45,975 bases of DNA, from the NCBI GenBank assembly GCA_035567895.1, contig DATMPC010000047.1, forward strand, positions 1 through 45,975, given 5' to 3'. Under the pieces are notes generated by a model that was not told where the DNA came from, searched no databases, and was given only the letters and a program-made list of their open reading frames with translations. The DNA comes from Terriglobales bacterium (GTDB lineage: Bacteria > Acidobacteriota > Terriglobia > Terriglobales > Acidobacteriaceae). Below, one piece after another: positions 17,532-27,800 of this stretch (its first letter is position 1; each line of letters opens with the position of its first letter). Both the position numbers and the translations under genes were made by a program.

Positions 17532-18778
17532 GCATGGAAACTCACGCGAAACATTTGCCTGCCGACTTGAATGGTCCCGCGTGGCTGTTCGATCGCTACC
17601 AGAGCCGCGCTCTCATCGTTGGCGGCCTGTTCACGATCCTGCTGATTATCGGAGCGTTCATAACTCCGCATGGCTACGATCACTTTCTGAGTGCGTATCT
17701 GGCTGGTTATGTTATGTGGGCGGGCGCCAGCCTGGGATGCATGGCGCTACTGATGGTGAACCATCTATCGGCCGGCAAGTGGGGCCTGATCATTCGCCGG
17801 ATTCTCGAATCGGGAACGGCGCAGTTTCCTTTGATGCTGATTCTGTTCATCCCCATCGCCATCGGAATGAACCATCTCTTTCCGTGGATTCCGGACGGCG
17901 TGCGCTGGATGCAAGCGAATTCCGATGCACACACCATCATGCAGCACAAGGAGATGCTGCTCAATAAGACGTTCTTCCTGATCCGCGTGCCGATCTACTT
18001 CACTATTTGGTGGGCCTTCTCAAGCACTCTGCGGCGCTGGTCGATTGAACGCGATCGCAATCCGCAGGGCCGCGATTGGCAACGCATTCTGGAAAACCTG
18101 AGCGGGATCGGCATCGTTGTCTACGCGATCACCATGACGTTCGCCATCGTCGACTGGATCATGTCGCTGGATGCCATCTGGTTCTCAACGATCTATGGAT
18201 TGATTTATCTGGCGGGTCAGGGGTTGACGGCGTTCTCGATCTGCATCATCACGGTGCTGCTGCTTTCGCAGGAAGAGCCCATGCGCACGATGCTGCGCAA
18301 AACCGAGATGCATGACATCGGCAAGCTCCTGTTCGCATTCGTCATGCTCTACGCGTATCTGTCGTTCTCGCAGTGGCTGATCATCTGGTCAGGAAACATG
18401 CCTGACGAAGCACACTGGTACTTGAGCCGGCTGGCAGGGAACTGGATCAACCTTGGGAGATTCCTGATTCTGTTCGAGTTTGCTGTGCCGTTTGCGTTGT
18501 TGCTCTCGCGCAGATTGAAGAAGCAGCCGGCATTCATGGTGCCTCTGTGCTGTTTGATCCTTTTTGTGCGCATGGTGGATTTGTACTGGATGGTGGAGCC
18601 GAACTTCATTTCCATGGAACGGCAGATCACGTTCAACTGGATGTACATCGCCGCGCCTTTGGCAATCGGCGGATTCTGGGTCTTCTTTTTCATCCGTGAC
18701 CTGAAATCGCGGCCGGTGCTGGTGGCCTACGATCCGCAGATGGAAGAGCTTCTGGAGCCTGAACATGCAACCGCCTAA
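17528..18778 (+). CDS. actF: Alternative complex III membrane subunit ActF
   Basis: A 416-residue integral membrane protein with about ten hydrophobic helices, second NrfD-like-fold subunit of ACIII; it packs against ActC in known complexes and may take part in proton movement. The position after the monohaem cytochrome gene and motifs such as SAYLAGYVMWAGASLGCMALL and WIMSLDAIWFSTIYG match the family. The start is GTG 17528, overlapping the actE stop; ATG 17534 is an alternative two codons later. Its 3' end overlaps the next gene by 14 bp. Confidence 0.9.
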   Translation: MSMETHAKHLPADLNGPAWLFDRYQSRALIVGGLFTILLIIGAFITPHGYDHFLSAYLAGYVMWAGASLGCMALLMVNHLSAGKWGLIIRRILESGTAQFPLMLILFIPIAIGMNHLFPWIPDGVRWMQANSDAHTIMQHKEMLLNKTFFLIRVPIYFTIWWAFSSTLRRWSIERDRNPQGRDWQRILENLSGIGIVVYAITMTFAIVDWIMSLDAIWFSTIYGLIYLAGQGLTAFSICIITVLLLSQEEPMRTMLRKTEMHDIGKLLFAFVMLYAYLSFSQWLIIWSGNMPDEAHWYLSRLAGNWINLGRFLILFEFAVPFALLLSRRLKKQPAFMVPLCCLILFVRMVDLYWMVEPNFISMERQITFNWMYIAAPLAIGGFWVFFFIRDLKSRPVLVAYDPQMEELLEPEHATA

Positions 18779-19394
18779 ACCGATGAAGCCGCAAGGCGGC
18801 CCGCTGAAGAGCACAGATCCGAATCTCGCGCACGAGACGACCGACATCAGTCTTACCGGTGTCGTAGCGTTCATCGTCGCGCTGGCCTTCTGCGGCATCG
18901 TCATCTTTGTAGTGCTGTGGGGTGTGTTCCATTTTGCAACCAACTACGCGGCTAAGCAGGACGAGATCGATAAGCGCGATCCCTGGGTTCAGCGTTCCGA
19001 GGGCCAGGTAGAGCAGGCAGCGAAAAAGCTACGCACCCCGGAAAACAAGGCGAAGGAACCGGGATCGATGGAGATGGCCGATTCGGAATCGCGTGTTCGC
19101 GTGAGTCGTTTCCCGCAGCCGCGCCTTCAAGACGATGACGTCCGCGACTTGGCCATCATGCGTGAAGCGGAAGATGTTTATCTGAATCAGTATTTCGTTT
19201 TGGACAAGAACTCCGGCAAGGTGAACATCCCGATTGCGCAGGCGATGCAAGTAGTCGTGCAGAAGGGATTGCCTGCTGTGCAGGCTCCTCCGGGCACGTC
19301 GTTACCTCCGACTGCCGAGAGTACTGGAGTTGTGAGACCGTCGATTCAGAGCAATCATGCCAAACAGCAGGGAGGCGGCATTTCGCCGCAGTAG
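18765..19394 (+). CDS. Unassigned membrane-anchored protein in the ACIII-oxidase operon
   Basis: A 209-residue protein that I cannot assign to a named subunit. It has a short cytoplasmic N-terminus, a single membrane helix (about residues 32-58, VVAFIVALAFCGIVIFVVLWG) and a ~150-residue extracytoplasmic part with charged helices. A segment near residues 135-165 (LDKNSGKVNIPIAQAMQ, then KGLP) reads like a conserved motif of small proteins encoded beside terminal oxidases. The tail is proline- and glutamine-rich. It overlaps actF by 14 bp and precedes the SCO1 gene by about 30-50 bp, so it is surely co-transcribed. No haem or copper site is present. A structural link between ACIII and the oxidase, or an assembly role, is inference. 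Confidence 0.8.
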   Translation: MQPPKPMKPQGGPLKSTDPNLAHETTDISLTGVVAFIVALAFCGIVIFVVLWGVFHFATNYAAKQDEIDKRDPWVQRSEGQVEQAAKKLRTPENKAKEPGSMEMADSESRVRVSRFPQPRLQDDDVRDLAIMREAEDVYLNQYFVLDKNSGKVNIPIAQAMQVVVQKGLPAVQAPPGTSLPPTAESTGVVRPSIQSNHAKQQGGGISPQ

Positions 19395-19441
19395 CTGGAA
19401 AGATACAGAAGGGAAGTGTAGTCGTGAGTTGTACAGAAATA

Positions 19442-20326
19442 ATGAGAAGAATCGCTAACGCGCTCGCATTGGCCGGACTGTCGTTGACGCTGGCATTGCC
19501 GCTGTGTGCGCAGGACGCGCGAGCCGGCGGTGCGGGCCTGCAGCCATCGAACGATGGCTCGACCAGCAATCAGCGCCCCCCGATTCTTCAACAGGTTGGT
19601 ATCGATCAGCACTTGAATGAGCAGCTTCCTCTGAAGCTGCATTTTCGCGATGAAGCGGGAAAAGATGTCACCCTTGGCGATTACTTCAACAAGCGTCCGG
19701 TGATTTTGTCGCTCGTGTACTACCGCTGCCCGATGCTTTGCGGCGAGGTTCTGAACGGTTTGACTAGTTCGCTGAACGTTGTGAAGTTCGATATGGGACG
19801 CGATTTCGACGTGGTGAGCGTAAGCATCGATCCGCGCGAGACTCCCGACGTTGCCGCGAAGATCAAGGAAGTGTATCTGCGGCGATACAGCCGGAACTCA
19901 GTGACATCGCAGCAAGGATGGCATTTTCTAACCGGGAATCAAGATCAGATCGATCAGCTGGCTAAGGCCGTGGGCTTCCGCTATGTGTACGATCCGCGCA
20001 TCGATCAGTACGCCCATGCCAGTGGGATTCAAGTAGCCACACCGGACGGACGGCTCTCGCAGTATTACTACGGCATCGAGTACTCACCGAAGGACTTGCG
20101 ACTTGGCCTGATTGAGGCCTCAAAGAACCATATTGGGACAGTTGTAGACAAGCTGATCCTGTATTGCTATCACTACGATCCCACGACCGGCCATTACGGC
20201 GCGATCGCCATAAGGATTCTACGAATCAGCGGAATTGTGACCGTGCTGTTGCTCGGAGGATTCATCATTACTATGGCCAGGCGCGATGTGCGCGCGGGAA
20301 GACAAAACACAGGACGGACTGCCTAG
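19442..20326 (+). CDS. SCO1/SenC-family copper chaperone for cytochrome oxidase
   Basis: A thioredoxin-fold protein of about 294 residues with the copper-binding motif CPMLC (residues 96-100 from this start) and the later conserved histidine in QYAHASG. SCO proteins deliver copper to, or reduce, the CuA site of oxidase subunit II, whose gene follows directly. An N-terminal signal (MRRIANALALAGLSLTLALP) and a C-terminal membrane helix (about residues 263-282) place the active domain in the periplasm. I prefer ATG 19442 over GTG 19424 because it begins right at the basic start of the signal peptide; the longer form adds six residues. coxB starts three bases after the stop. Confidence 0.9.
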   Translation: MRRIANALALAGLSLTLALPLCAQDARAGGAGLQPSNDGSTSNQRPPILQQVGIDQHLNEQLPLKLHFRDEAGKDVTLGDYFNKRPVILSLVYYRCPMLCGEVLNGLTSSLNVVKFDMGRDFDVVSVSIDPRETPDVAAKIKEVYLRRYSRNSVTSQQGWHFLTGNQDQIDQLAKAVGFRYVYDPRIDQYAHASGIQVATPDGRLSQYYYGIEYSPKDLRLGLIEASKNHIGTVVDKLILYCYHYDPTTGHYGAIAIRILRISGIVTVLLLGGFIITMARRDVRAGRQNTGRTA

Positions 20327-20329
20327 ATC

Positions 20330-21514
20330 ATGCTTCCCCAGTACTTTCCGCTGTTCCCAGAATCGGCGTCGACGATGTCCACCCGAGTGGACGCGCTCTA
20401 CTTCTTTATTCTGGGCATCACCATCTTCTTCACCATGCTGGTGGGGCTGCTGATCCTGGTGTTCGCCACCAAGTACCGGAAAGAGAAGCATCCGGTACCG
20501 GTGCAAATTCACGGCTCCATTCCACTGGAGATTTTCTGGACGCTCGTGCCGCTCGGTATCGCCATGGTGATCTTTGCCTGGGGAGCCGTTCTCTTCTTTC
20601 AGGAGATGCATCCACCAAAGTCGGCGATGGATATCTACGGCGTCGGCAAGCAGTGGATGTGGAAGTTCCAGCACCCGGGTGGACAGCGCGAGATCAACAA
20701 CCTGCACGTCCCCGTCGGCAAGGCGGTACGGATGACGCTCATCTCTCAGGATGTGCTGCATTCCTTCTACGTGCCTGCATTCCGCGCACAGATGGACGTG
20801 ATTCCTGGCCGTTACACCACCGTCTGGTTTGAGGCGACGAAGCCCGGCACCTATCATCTATTTTGTAATCAATACTGCGGCACGAAACACTCCGGCATGG
20901 TGGGAGAAGTAACGGCCATGTCGCCGGACGACTATCAGGAATGGCTTCGTGGGGCGGGCGCCTTCGGATCGCTCGCGACGGAAGGACAAAAGGTATTTGC
21001 CTCGATGGGATGTCCTACCTGCCACACGGGTGCCGACAACGCACGCGGCCCGAACCTCTACAATCTTTACGGAAGGATGGTTCGCACGGAAGACAATCGC
21101 ACGGTGCTGGCCGATGAGGGATACATTCGTGAATCGATCCTGAATCCGAGCTCGAAGATCGTATACGGCTTTCAAAACATCATGCCGACGTTCCAGGGTC
21201 AGCTCAATGAAGATGAGATGATCCAGATCATCGAGTACATCAAATCACTGACTTATAACGGACAACTACTACAATTGCAGACCAATACCCAGCAGGAACC
21301 GCCGGTGAACCTTAATAAGATTCAGCAGGGCGTCGACGTGACCAAGCCGGGTACAAACCAGAATCCGGCGCCGCGCACCAGCGCAGTGCCGGTGACAGAG
21401 GAAGCCGCACCTGCGCCGCCGAGTACGCCTCCTGCCAAACAGAACGCGCCAAAGCAGCCCAGAGGCGCCGCGCCACAGGCAAGGCCTAATGGATCACAAG
21501 TGGAGCAACGATAG
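20330..21514 (+). CDS. coxB: Cytochrome c oxidase subunit II with fused cytochrome c domain
   Basis: A 394-residue protein: two membrane helices (about residues 24-46 and 66-90), a cupredoxin domain with the CuA ligands His144, Cys179, Cys183, His187 and Met190 (CNQYCGTKHSGM), and a C-terminal cytochrome c domain with CPTCH (228-232) and a likely Met ligand near NIMPTF. This caa3-like layout accepts electrons directly, consistent with the upstream ACIII. The residue usually Glu between the two cysteines is Gln181, which occurs in other oxidases because the copper contact is through the backbone. The last ~90 residues are Pro/Ala/Gln-rich and probably disordered. coxA starts at the base after its stop codon. 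Confidence 0.93.
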   Translation: MLPQYFPLFPESASTMSTRVDALYFFILGITIFFTMLVGLLILVFATKYRKEKHPVPVQIHGSIPLEIFWTLVPLGIAMVIFAWGAVLFFQEMHPPKSAMDIYGVGKQWMWKFQHPGGQREINNLHVPVGKAVRMTLISQDVLHSFYVPAFRAQMDVIPGRYTTVWFEATKPGTYHLFCNQYCGTKHSGMVGEVTAMSPDDYQEWLRGAGAFGSLATEGQKVFASMGCPTCHTGADNARGPNLYNLYGRMVRTEDNRTVLADEGYIRESILNPSSKIVYGFQNIMPTFQGQLNEDEMIQIIEYIKSLTYNGQLLQLQTNTQQEPPVNLNKIQQGVDVTKPGTNQNPAPRTSAVPVTEEAAPAPPSTPPAKQNAPKQPRGAAPQARPNGSQVEQR

Positions 21515-23158
21515 ATGAGCACGGCAACGCAGAATTCGCTCGCGCTCGAAATGCCAAGCGATACCTATTTAAATTCCAGCTATGGCGTGAAGTCATGGTT
21601 CCTCACGGGGGACCACAAGCGCATTGCAGTGATGTACATTGTGTCCATCAGCCTGATGTTCCTTCTGGGCGGAATTTTTGCCACGCTGGTGCGTCTCGAG
21701 TTGCTGACTCCGCAGGGAGACCTGTTCCAGTCCGATACCTACAACAAACTGTTCACCATGCACGGCGTGGTGATGGTCTTTGGTTTCCTGGTTCCGTCGA
21801 TTCCGGTCACGCTCGGCAACTTCCTGATCCCGATCATGGTTGGCGCGCGCGATCTGGCCTTCCCCAAAATTAACCTGGCAAGCTGGTACATCTACATCAT
21901 CGGCATGGCGTTCATGCTGGCCGCGATCATCAGCGGCGGCGTCGATACTGGCTGGACCTTCTACACCCCTCTCAGCACGCAGTACCTCACGACTCATGTT
22001 ATGTTTACGGCGATCGGTATTCTCATCGCCGGATTCTCGTCGATCTTTACCGGCCTGAACTTCATCGTCACCGTGCACCGCATGCGTGCTCCGGGCATGA
22101 CCTGGTTCCGGCTGCCGCTCTTCGTGTGGGCGAACTACGCGGCCAGCATCATCATGGTGCTGGGAACGCCGGTGCTCGCTATCACGCTGATTCTCGTGGC
22201 GCTCGAACGTGGATTGGGCATCGGCATCTTCAATCCGGCGATGGGCGGCGATCCGGTGCTCTTCCAGCACTTGTTCTGGTTCTACTCGCACCCGGCGGTT
22301 TACATCATGATCCTCCCGGGATTCGGAGTGATCAGCGAGATCATCCCGTGTTTTGCCCGCAAGCGCATCTTTGGCTATAGCGCCATCGCTTTTTCGAGTA
22401 TCGCGATCGCCGTATTCGGATTCCTGGTTTGGGCACATCACATGTTCATCGCGGGAATCTCCACGTACTCCGCGCTGATCTTTTCGTTCGTCACCTTCCT
22501 GGTTGCGATTCCGTCGGCGATCAAAGTCTTTAACTGGACAGCGACGCTATACAAAGGATCGATTCACTTCGATACGCCGATGCTGTATGCGCTAGCGTTC
22601 ATCGGGCTATTTACTATTGGCGGGCTTACGGGATTGTTCCTCGGTGCGATCGGGGTTGACGTGCATGTAACGGCGACTTACTTCGTTGTGGCGCACTTCC
22701 ACTACGTGATGGTGGGAGGCATGCTCGTGGCGTATCTGGCCGGCATGCACTTCTGGTGGCCCAAGATGACCGGCAGGATGTATCCGGAAGCTCCGGCCAA
22801 GCTCTCAGCGTTGATCGTCTTCATCGGGTTTAACCTAACGTTCTTCCCACAGTTTATTTTGGGATACATGGGCATGCCGCGCCGGTATCACAGCTATCCA
22901 CCGGAGTTCCAGGTGCTGAATGTGCTTTCTTCGGCCGGCGCGTCCGTGCTTGCAGTTGGCCTGCTGATGCCGATGTTCTACATGCTGTGGTCGCTCAAGT
23001 ACGGTGAGGTTGCGGGCAACAATCCTTATCGCGCAACTGGCCTGGAGTGGCAGACTACCTCGCCTCCCCCGACGCATAACTTCCATGAGACACCTATCGT
23101 CACTCAGGAAGCCTACGATTACGAAAGCCAGACTGAGGAGGTCGAAGTTGTCGGATAG
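21515..23158 (+). CDS. coxA: Haem-copper oxidase subunit I (A2-type cytochrome c oxidase)
   Basis: A 547-residue protein with twelve predicted membrane helices. Haem and copper ligands are all present: His83 (FTMHG), His259 with the cross-linked Tyr263 (HPAVY), His308-His309 (WAHHM), and His394 and His396 (VAHFHY). The helix VI motif is Y257-S258-H259-P-A: the A1-type glutamate is absent and the YS pair is in its place, the mark of A2-type enzymes. The D-channel entrance residues Asp113 and Asn120 are kept, and Lys337 ([10 protein letters not shown]) fits the K-channel. It reduces oxygen to water with proton pumping. Its end overlaps coxC by 11 bp. Confidence 0.95.
   Translation: MSTATQNSLALEMPSDTYLNSSYGVKSWFLTGDHKRIAVMYIVSISLMFLLGGIFATLVRLELLTPQGDLFQSDTYNKLFTMHGVVMVFGFLVPSIPVTLGNFLIPIMVGARDLAFPKINLASWYIYIIGMAFMLAAIISGGVDTGWTFYTPLSTQYLTTHVMFTAIGILIAGFSSIFTGLNFIVTVHRMRAPGMTWFRLPLFVWANYAASIIMVLGTPVLAITLILVALERGLGIGIFNPAMGGDPVLFQHLFWFYSHPAVYIMILPGFGVISEIIPCFARKRIFGYSAIAFSSIAIAVFGFLVWAHHMFIAGISTYSALIFSFVTFLVAIPSAIKVFNWTATLYKGSIHFDTPMLYALAFIGLFTIGGLTGLFLGAIGVDVHVTATYFVVAHFHYVMVGGMLVAYLAGMHFWWPKMTGRMYPEAPAKLSALIVFIGFNLTFFPQFILGYMGMPRRYHSYPPEFQVLNVLSSAGASVLAVGLLMPMFYMLWSLKYGEVAGNNPYRATGLEWQTTSPPPTHNFHETPIVTQEAYDYESQTEEVEVVG
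23135..23142 (+). promoter_or_regulatory. Ribosome binding site deciding the TTG start of coxC
   Basis: GAGGAGGT lies five bases upstream of TTG 23148, within the 3' end of coxA. It indicates that coxC begins at this TTG rather than at far-upstream in-frame codons that would be buried in coxA. Confidence 0.7.
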
Positions 23159-23873
23159 CCAGACCACGACGCTCCAGCCGGCGCATCAGCACCACGATCC
23201 GTCCCTGCTGGTGCAGTTCGATAGCGCTGACCAGCAGAAGGACGCTTCCCAATTCGGGATGTGGGTATTCCTCATCACTGAAATCATGTTCTTCGGTGGA
23301 CTGTTCGGCGCTTACCTCATCTATCGTAATCTTTACAATCCGGCATTCGTGGCCGCGAGTACGTCGATCGACATCAGGCTTGGAGCCGTCAACACTGTAG
23401 TGCTGATCTGTTCCAGCTTGACGATGGCGATGGGTGTTCACAGCGCAGCTTTAGGTGCACGCAAGCTGTTGGTTTTCTGGCTGGTGGCGACGTTAGTGCT
23501 TGGCGGCGTGTTTCTCGGAATCAAGGCGGTCGAGTACCACGAAAAGTATGTCGAGCACCATATTCCTGGCGCAAACTTCGATTTCAACTACGAGCGTGTG
23601 AAAAACGGCGAACAACCTGTTCCCGCCGACGTAGCCACACAGACATCGATCTTTTTTGCTCTCTATTTCGCGATGACCGGCATGCACGCGATGCACATGA
23701 TCATTGGCGCCGGCATCCTCATATTCCTGATCTGGCGAGCGTATAAGGGAGCTTATCCACCGCATCACTATACGATGGTCGAAAACTTCGGCCTGTATTG
23801 GCACTTCGTGGACATCATCTGGATTTTCCTGTTCCCGTTGTTGTACCTGGTCAGTCGAAGTCCGGTGCATTGA
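23148..23873 (+). CDS. coxC: Cytochrome c oxidase subunit III
   Basis: A 241-residue membrane protein with five or so hydrophobic helices, family motifs [21 protein letters not shown] near residues 35-55 and [18 protein letters not shown] at the C-terminus. Subunit III stabilises the oxidase and its D-channel proton uptake. The start is taken as TTG 23148 because a very strong GAGGAGGT precedes it; the open frame continues upstream to 23004, but that part overlaps coxA entirely and is arginine-rich and unlike the family. The start overlaps the coxA stop by 11 bp. Confidence 0.92.
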   Translation: MSDSQTTTLQPAHQHHDPSLLVQFDSADQQKDASQFGMWVFLITEIMFFGGLFGAYLIYRNLYNPAFVAASTSIDIRLGAVNTVVLICSSLTMAMGVHSAALGARKLLVFWLVATLVLGGVFLGIKAVEYHEKYVEHHIPGANFDFNYERVKNGEQPVPADVATQTSIFFALYFAMTGMHAMHMIIGAGILIFLIWRAYKGAYPPHHYTMVENFGLYWHFVDIIWIFLFPLLYLVSRSPVH

Positions 23874-23950
23874 GCGTTACGTGAAGCAAGTGCTTAAGGG
23901 GTGAGTTGCTTAAGGAAGTAAATTCGGCAGGAGCTATTGAGGTAAGAGGA

Positions 23951-24247
23951 ATGTCGGCTGGCGGAGACCACATCGTTTCACCCAAGATCTACGTAACCAT
24001 TTGGCTGATTCTGCTCGCCTTTACCGGAATCACAGTTTGGGCAGCCTTCCAGCACTTCGGAATCTTTAACCCGATCGTCGCCCTGGCGATTGCCTGCACA
24101 AAAGCCACGTTGGTGATCCTCTTCTTTATGCACGTAAAGTACTCGCCCAAGATGATCGCCCTGGTGATCGGCTGCGGTCTCTTCTTTCTATCCATCCTGA
24201 TGGTGCTCACCTGCGCGGATTACATCAGCCGAGCGTGGGCGACTTAG
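23951..24247 (+). CDS. coxD: Cytochrome c oxidase subunit IV (prokaryotic type)
   Basis: A 98-residue protein with three hydrophobic helices (about 14-34, 42-62 and 70-92), matching the small bacterial oxidase subunit IV family; motifs VTIWLILLAFTGITVWAAF and ATLVILFFMHVKYS are typical. It lies 77 bp after coxC and ends the operon. ATG 23951 is preferred (AGGT seven bases upstream); an in-frame TTG at 23906 would add 15 residues of non-family sequence. The gene is followed by a 647-bp non-coding stretch. Confidence 0.88.
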   Translation: MSAGGDHIVSPKIYVTIWLILLAFTGITVWAAFQHFGIFNPIVALAIACTKATLVILFFMHVKYSPKMIALVIGCGLFFLSILMVLTCADYISRAWAT

Positions 24248-24894
24248 ACCCGACGCCAGGGACTCGCGAGCGGAATAACACATAACAGCAAAAAATATAG
24301 GGAACTTTCCAGTTCTAGGTCGCAGAATTGCCAAATTCTGCCCAAAATTCCCGGCGAGGCGCAGGGAACCAACAGGGAACCCAGGGATTTTTCTCGATAA
24401 CCCAATATCAATCAGCGCCTTGCCGTCTTTTTTGGCGGCAGGCGTGGAAACGAAACAGGGACCACTCACGGATTTCGTCTGTGAGTTCGGCATTTCGGAG
24501 TCCCGCGACCGCACCTATGCGCGACTCTTAAAACCGAGAATTGCATTTTTCCTCAATCCCTATTAATAAGCGTTTCAACCCTTGCTAATCGTGCTAAGTA
24601 ATCCAATATAGGCGTTTAATCCCCTATGCAATTTCATATGTTGCCCCCGCAATAGATGCAGAGTTCTGTAGGGAATCAACTTTTCCACAGTGTAAGTTAC
24701 TGAATCCTAATCATCTCGTTTGGTCCCGCATATGCTCTTTCCATACCTGTTATCCGTTGCTATATCCCAGCGTTGGTGAAAATCCAACTGTCTTCTTTGT
24801 CCGACGTTAGCTCCGCTGTTCGACGTCAACCCGCTCGGTCGCCCTAGAAGACCTGGGTAGAAGTTCCAACAAATTTCAAGCTCTGGAGGGGACT
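24248..24894. other. 647-bp non-coding region before the first TonB-dependent receptor
   Basis: No gene is seen. Just after coxD there is an 8-bp hairpin (GCAGAATT 24322-24329 / AATTCTGC 24334-24341) without a T-tract, then three CAGGGA units starting at 24362, 24373 and 24382, and a weak hairpin at 24421-24440. From about 24540 the sequence is AT-richer and looks like a long promoter/leader for the receptor gene, with a TTTGGTCCCG segment shared with the leader of the second receptor (28630 region). No reliable -35/-10 pair could be chosen. Confidence 0.5.
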
Positions 24895-27800
24895 GTGAAA
24901 GCTTTGCATAGAACAGCTCTTGTCACGTTTTGCGTTTTGCTGCTGTCGTTTACAGCGTATGGCCAGTTCACCGGCGGTGACCTCGTTGGGTCGGTGGTCG
25001 ACAGTTCCGGCGCAGTGGTTCCGGGCGCCACAGTTACAGCAACCAACCAAGCCACCAACGTAAAGTCAACGACCACAACCAACAACAGCGGCGAATATCG
25101 CTTGAGTAATCTTCTCGCCGGAAACTACACCGTAAGCGCTACCGGTAAGGGATTCGAGACCACGACCGTGAGAGATCTGCTTGTCTCACTGAACCAGACC
25201 ACCACCGTGCGAATCCCCCTGAAAGTCGGTCAGGTTGAGACCACTGTGGAAGTCACTGCCGAATCGGTCGGGATCGACACGACCACGGCTCAGCTTGCGA
25301 CAACCTACGATATGAAAGAAGCTGCCGACTTGCCGACTGCAGCAGTCGGAAGCGGTGTGCTGAACCTCTCGCTGCTCCAGGCTGGAGTTGGCACTAGTGG
25401 AGGCATCGGCGCGGGTTCGGGTCCGTCGGTCGGCGGACAGCGTCCACGCAATAACAACTTCATGATTGAAGGTGTCGATAACAACGACAAGGGCGTCACC
25501 GGCCCAGACATCATCATTCCAAACGACGCGGTGCAGAACTTCACCGTGCTTCAGAACCAATTCAGCCCTGAGTTCGGACACTCCACGGGCGGCCAGTTCA
25601 ATCAGAGCGTGATCAGCGGAACGAATACTTGGCACGGTCGCGCGTATGAGTACCTGCAGAATCGCAACCTGAACGCCCTTGATGTCTCACGCAAGCTGCA
25701 GGGAATCACCAAGCAACCACGCTATGACAACAACCGCTTTGGCGGGCAGGTCGGCGGTCCGATCATTAAGAATAAGCTGTTCTTCTTCACGAACTACACC
25801 TATAACCCCATCGGGCAGGCAACCACTCCATCGGCGGGCGTGTTGGCTCCAACAGCGGCGGGATACACGCAGCTGGCGGCGATCAGTGGTCTATCCGCTA
25901 ATAACCTCGGTATCCTGAAGCAGTACGCCACAGGAGGCGGATCGACTCAGAACGTTAACGTGCAAGGCCCGAATTGTCCTGCCGCCGGCTGTCCGGTGCA
26001 GGTTGGAATTGTGCCCATCGTTGCTCCCAACTACAGCAACACGAAGTATTTTGTCAGTTCAGTCGACTACAACATTGGTAATAACGATCAGCTGCGCGGC
26101 CGCTACATCTATAACAAGAACGTCCAGATTGACACTGCCGCTACGCTGCCGGTGTTCTATACACCGATTGAGACCCCCGGCCACATCTTCACTCTGAGCG
26201 AGTTCCACACATTTTCACCGAGCATCACCAACGAGTTTCGTGTGGGCTTCAGCCGCTATGGCAACGCCCTTACAGTGGGTCCACAAACGTATCCGGGCCT
26301 CGACGCATTTCCGAACATTCAACTTGAAGATCTGAATCTGAATATAGGTCCTGACGGGAACGCGCCGCAGTTCGGCTTTAAGAACTTCTATCAGGCAGTC
26401 GACAACGTGAGCTGGGTGAAGGGCAATCACACTCTGAAGTTCGGTATTGACACTGCCCAGTATATTTCGCCGCAGCAATTCACGCAGCGTGCGCGTGGCG
26501 ATTACGACTACAGCACCATGGATCAGTGGCTGCGAGATGTGGTGCCGGATGTGTTGGCAGAGCGCAGCCTTGGCAATTCCAATTACTACGGCAATCAGTA
26601 CTGGATCTTCGGCTTCGCAAACGACATATGGAAAGTTCGTTCGAACCTCAGCCTCAACCTCGGCCTGCGCTGGGAATATTTGTCGACGCCCCAAGGCTGG
26701 GCTAAGCAGGCTCTGAATACTTCTGCGAATGTTCCGGGACTCATTACCTTTGACGCTCCGTCGGCGCCCAAGACTGACTTCGCGCCGAGAATCGGATTTG
26801 CCTGGTCGCCTGAAACGAACGGTGGACTGTTAGGGATGCTGCTCGGTTCCAGCAACTCGAGCTCTATCCGAGGCGGTTTCGGAATGGGCTATGACGTTCT
26901 GTACGACAACATCGGCGTTCTTTCACTTCCCCCGCAGCTTAGCCAAACCAGTGATTGTCCTGGTGGCCCAGGTTGCGGACCTAATACGGGATTTCTCGCG
27001 GCCGGTGGCATTAAGCCGTTCACTGGAACTCCGGTGCTGACGAAGGACTTCTGCACGAACGTTATCGGCGTGCCGGTTCCAGATGACGCCCACTGCGCAC
27101 GACTGCTGACGGCCTCGTTTCTGCCGAACGGTACTCCGGCGACTGTGAAGTATCCGCAATCGTTCCAGTACAACCTGGGCATTCAGCGAATGTTCGCTCG
27201 AAACTACGTGGTCGAGGTGAGATACGTAGGAACGCAAGGCGCCCACCTGAACGTGCAGAATCGTCTCAACAAAATCGCGTCGGTGGATTCCACTCATTTC
27301 CTGCCGTACTTCACTAGTGCGCCCAGTCAAGCGACACTCGACTCTTTGAGCACTACATTGACAGGCCTGCGTAACCGCTTCACTGGACCCTTTGGCGGTG
27401 TAGGGTTCGATCCCGTGTACGCTAACCCAGGATTCACCTTGTCCAACATCGTTGGCTTTGTACCGTTCGGGCACTCCAGTTACAACGGTCTGCAGACGCA
27501 GATTACTCGTCGCCTGAGCGAAGGCCTGCAGTTCCAGGTAGCTTGGACCTGGAGCCACGCGATCGACAACAGCACAGCCGACTTCTTCTCCACCGTGCTG
27601 TCGCCTCGTCGTCCGCAGGACTTCCGCAATCTCCAGGCGGAGCGCTCAAACTCCGCGCTTGACCGCGCGCATCGCCTGACCATCGCAATGATCTATGACA
27701 TGCCGTACTTCAAACATTCCAACTGGCTCATGAAGAACCTGGTTGGCAATTGGGAAGTGGCTCCGGTGTACACGTTCGAGACTGGCGAATGGGCTGATCC

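Noticed and set aside
21593-22441. A 282-codon minus-strand frame inside coxA
   Set aside because: Composition is charged and repetitive, and it is antisense to intact haem-ligand motifs; a shadow frame.
23004-23147. Upstream extension of coxC by 48 codons
   Set aside because: It lies wholly inside coxA in another frame, is arginine-rich, and a strong ribosome site marks TTG 23148 as the start.
24421-24440. Possible terminator after coxD
   Set aside because: The stem is only five base pairs with a ten-base loop and no T-tract after it, and it lies 170 bp past the stop codon.
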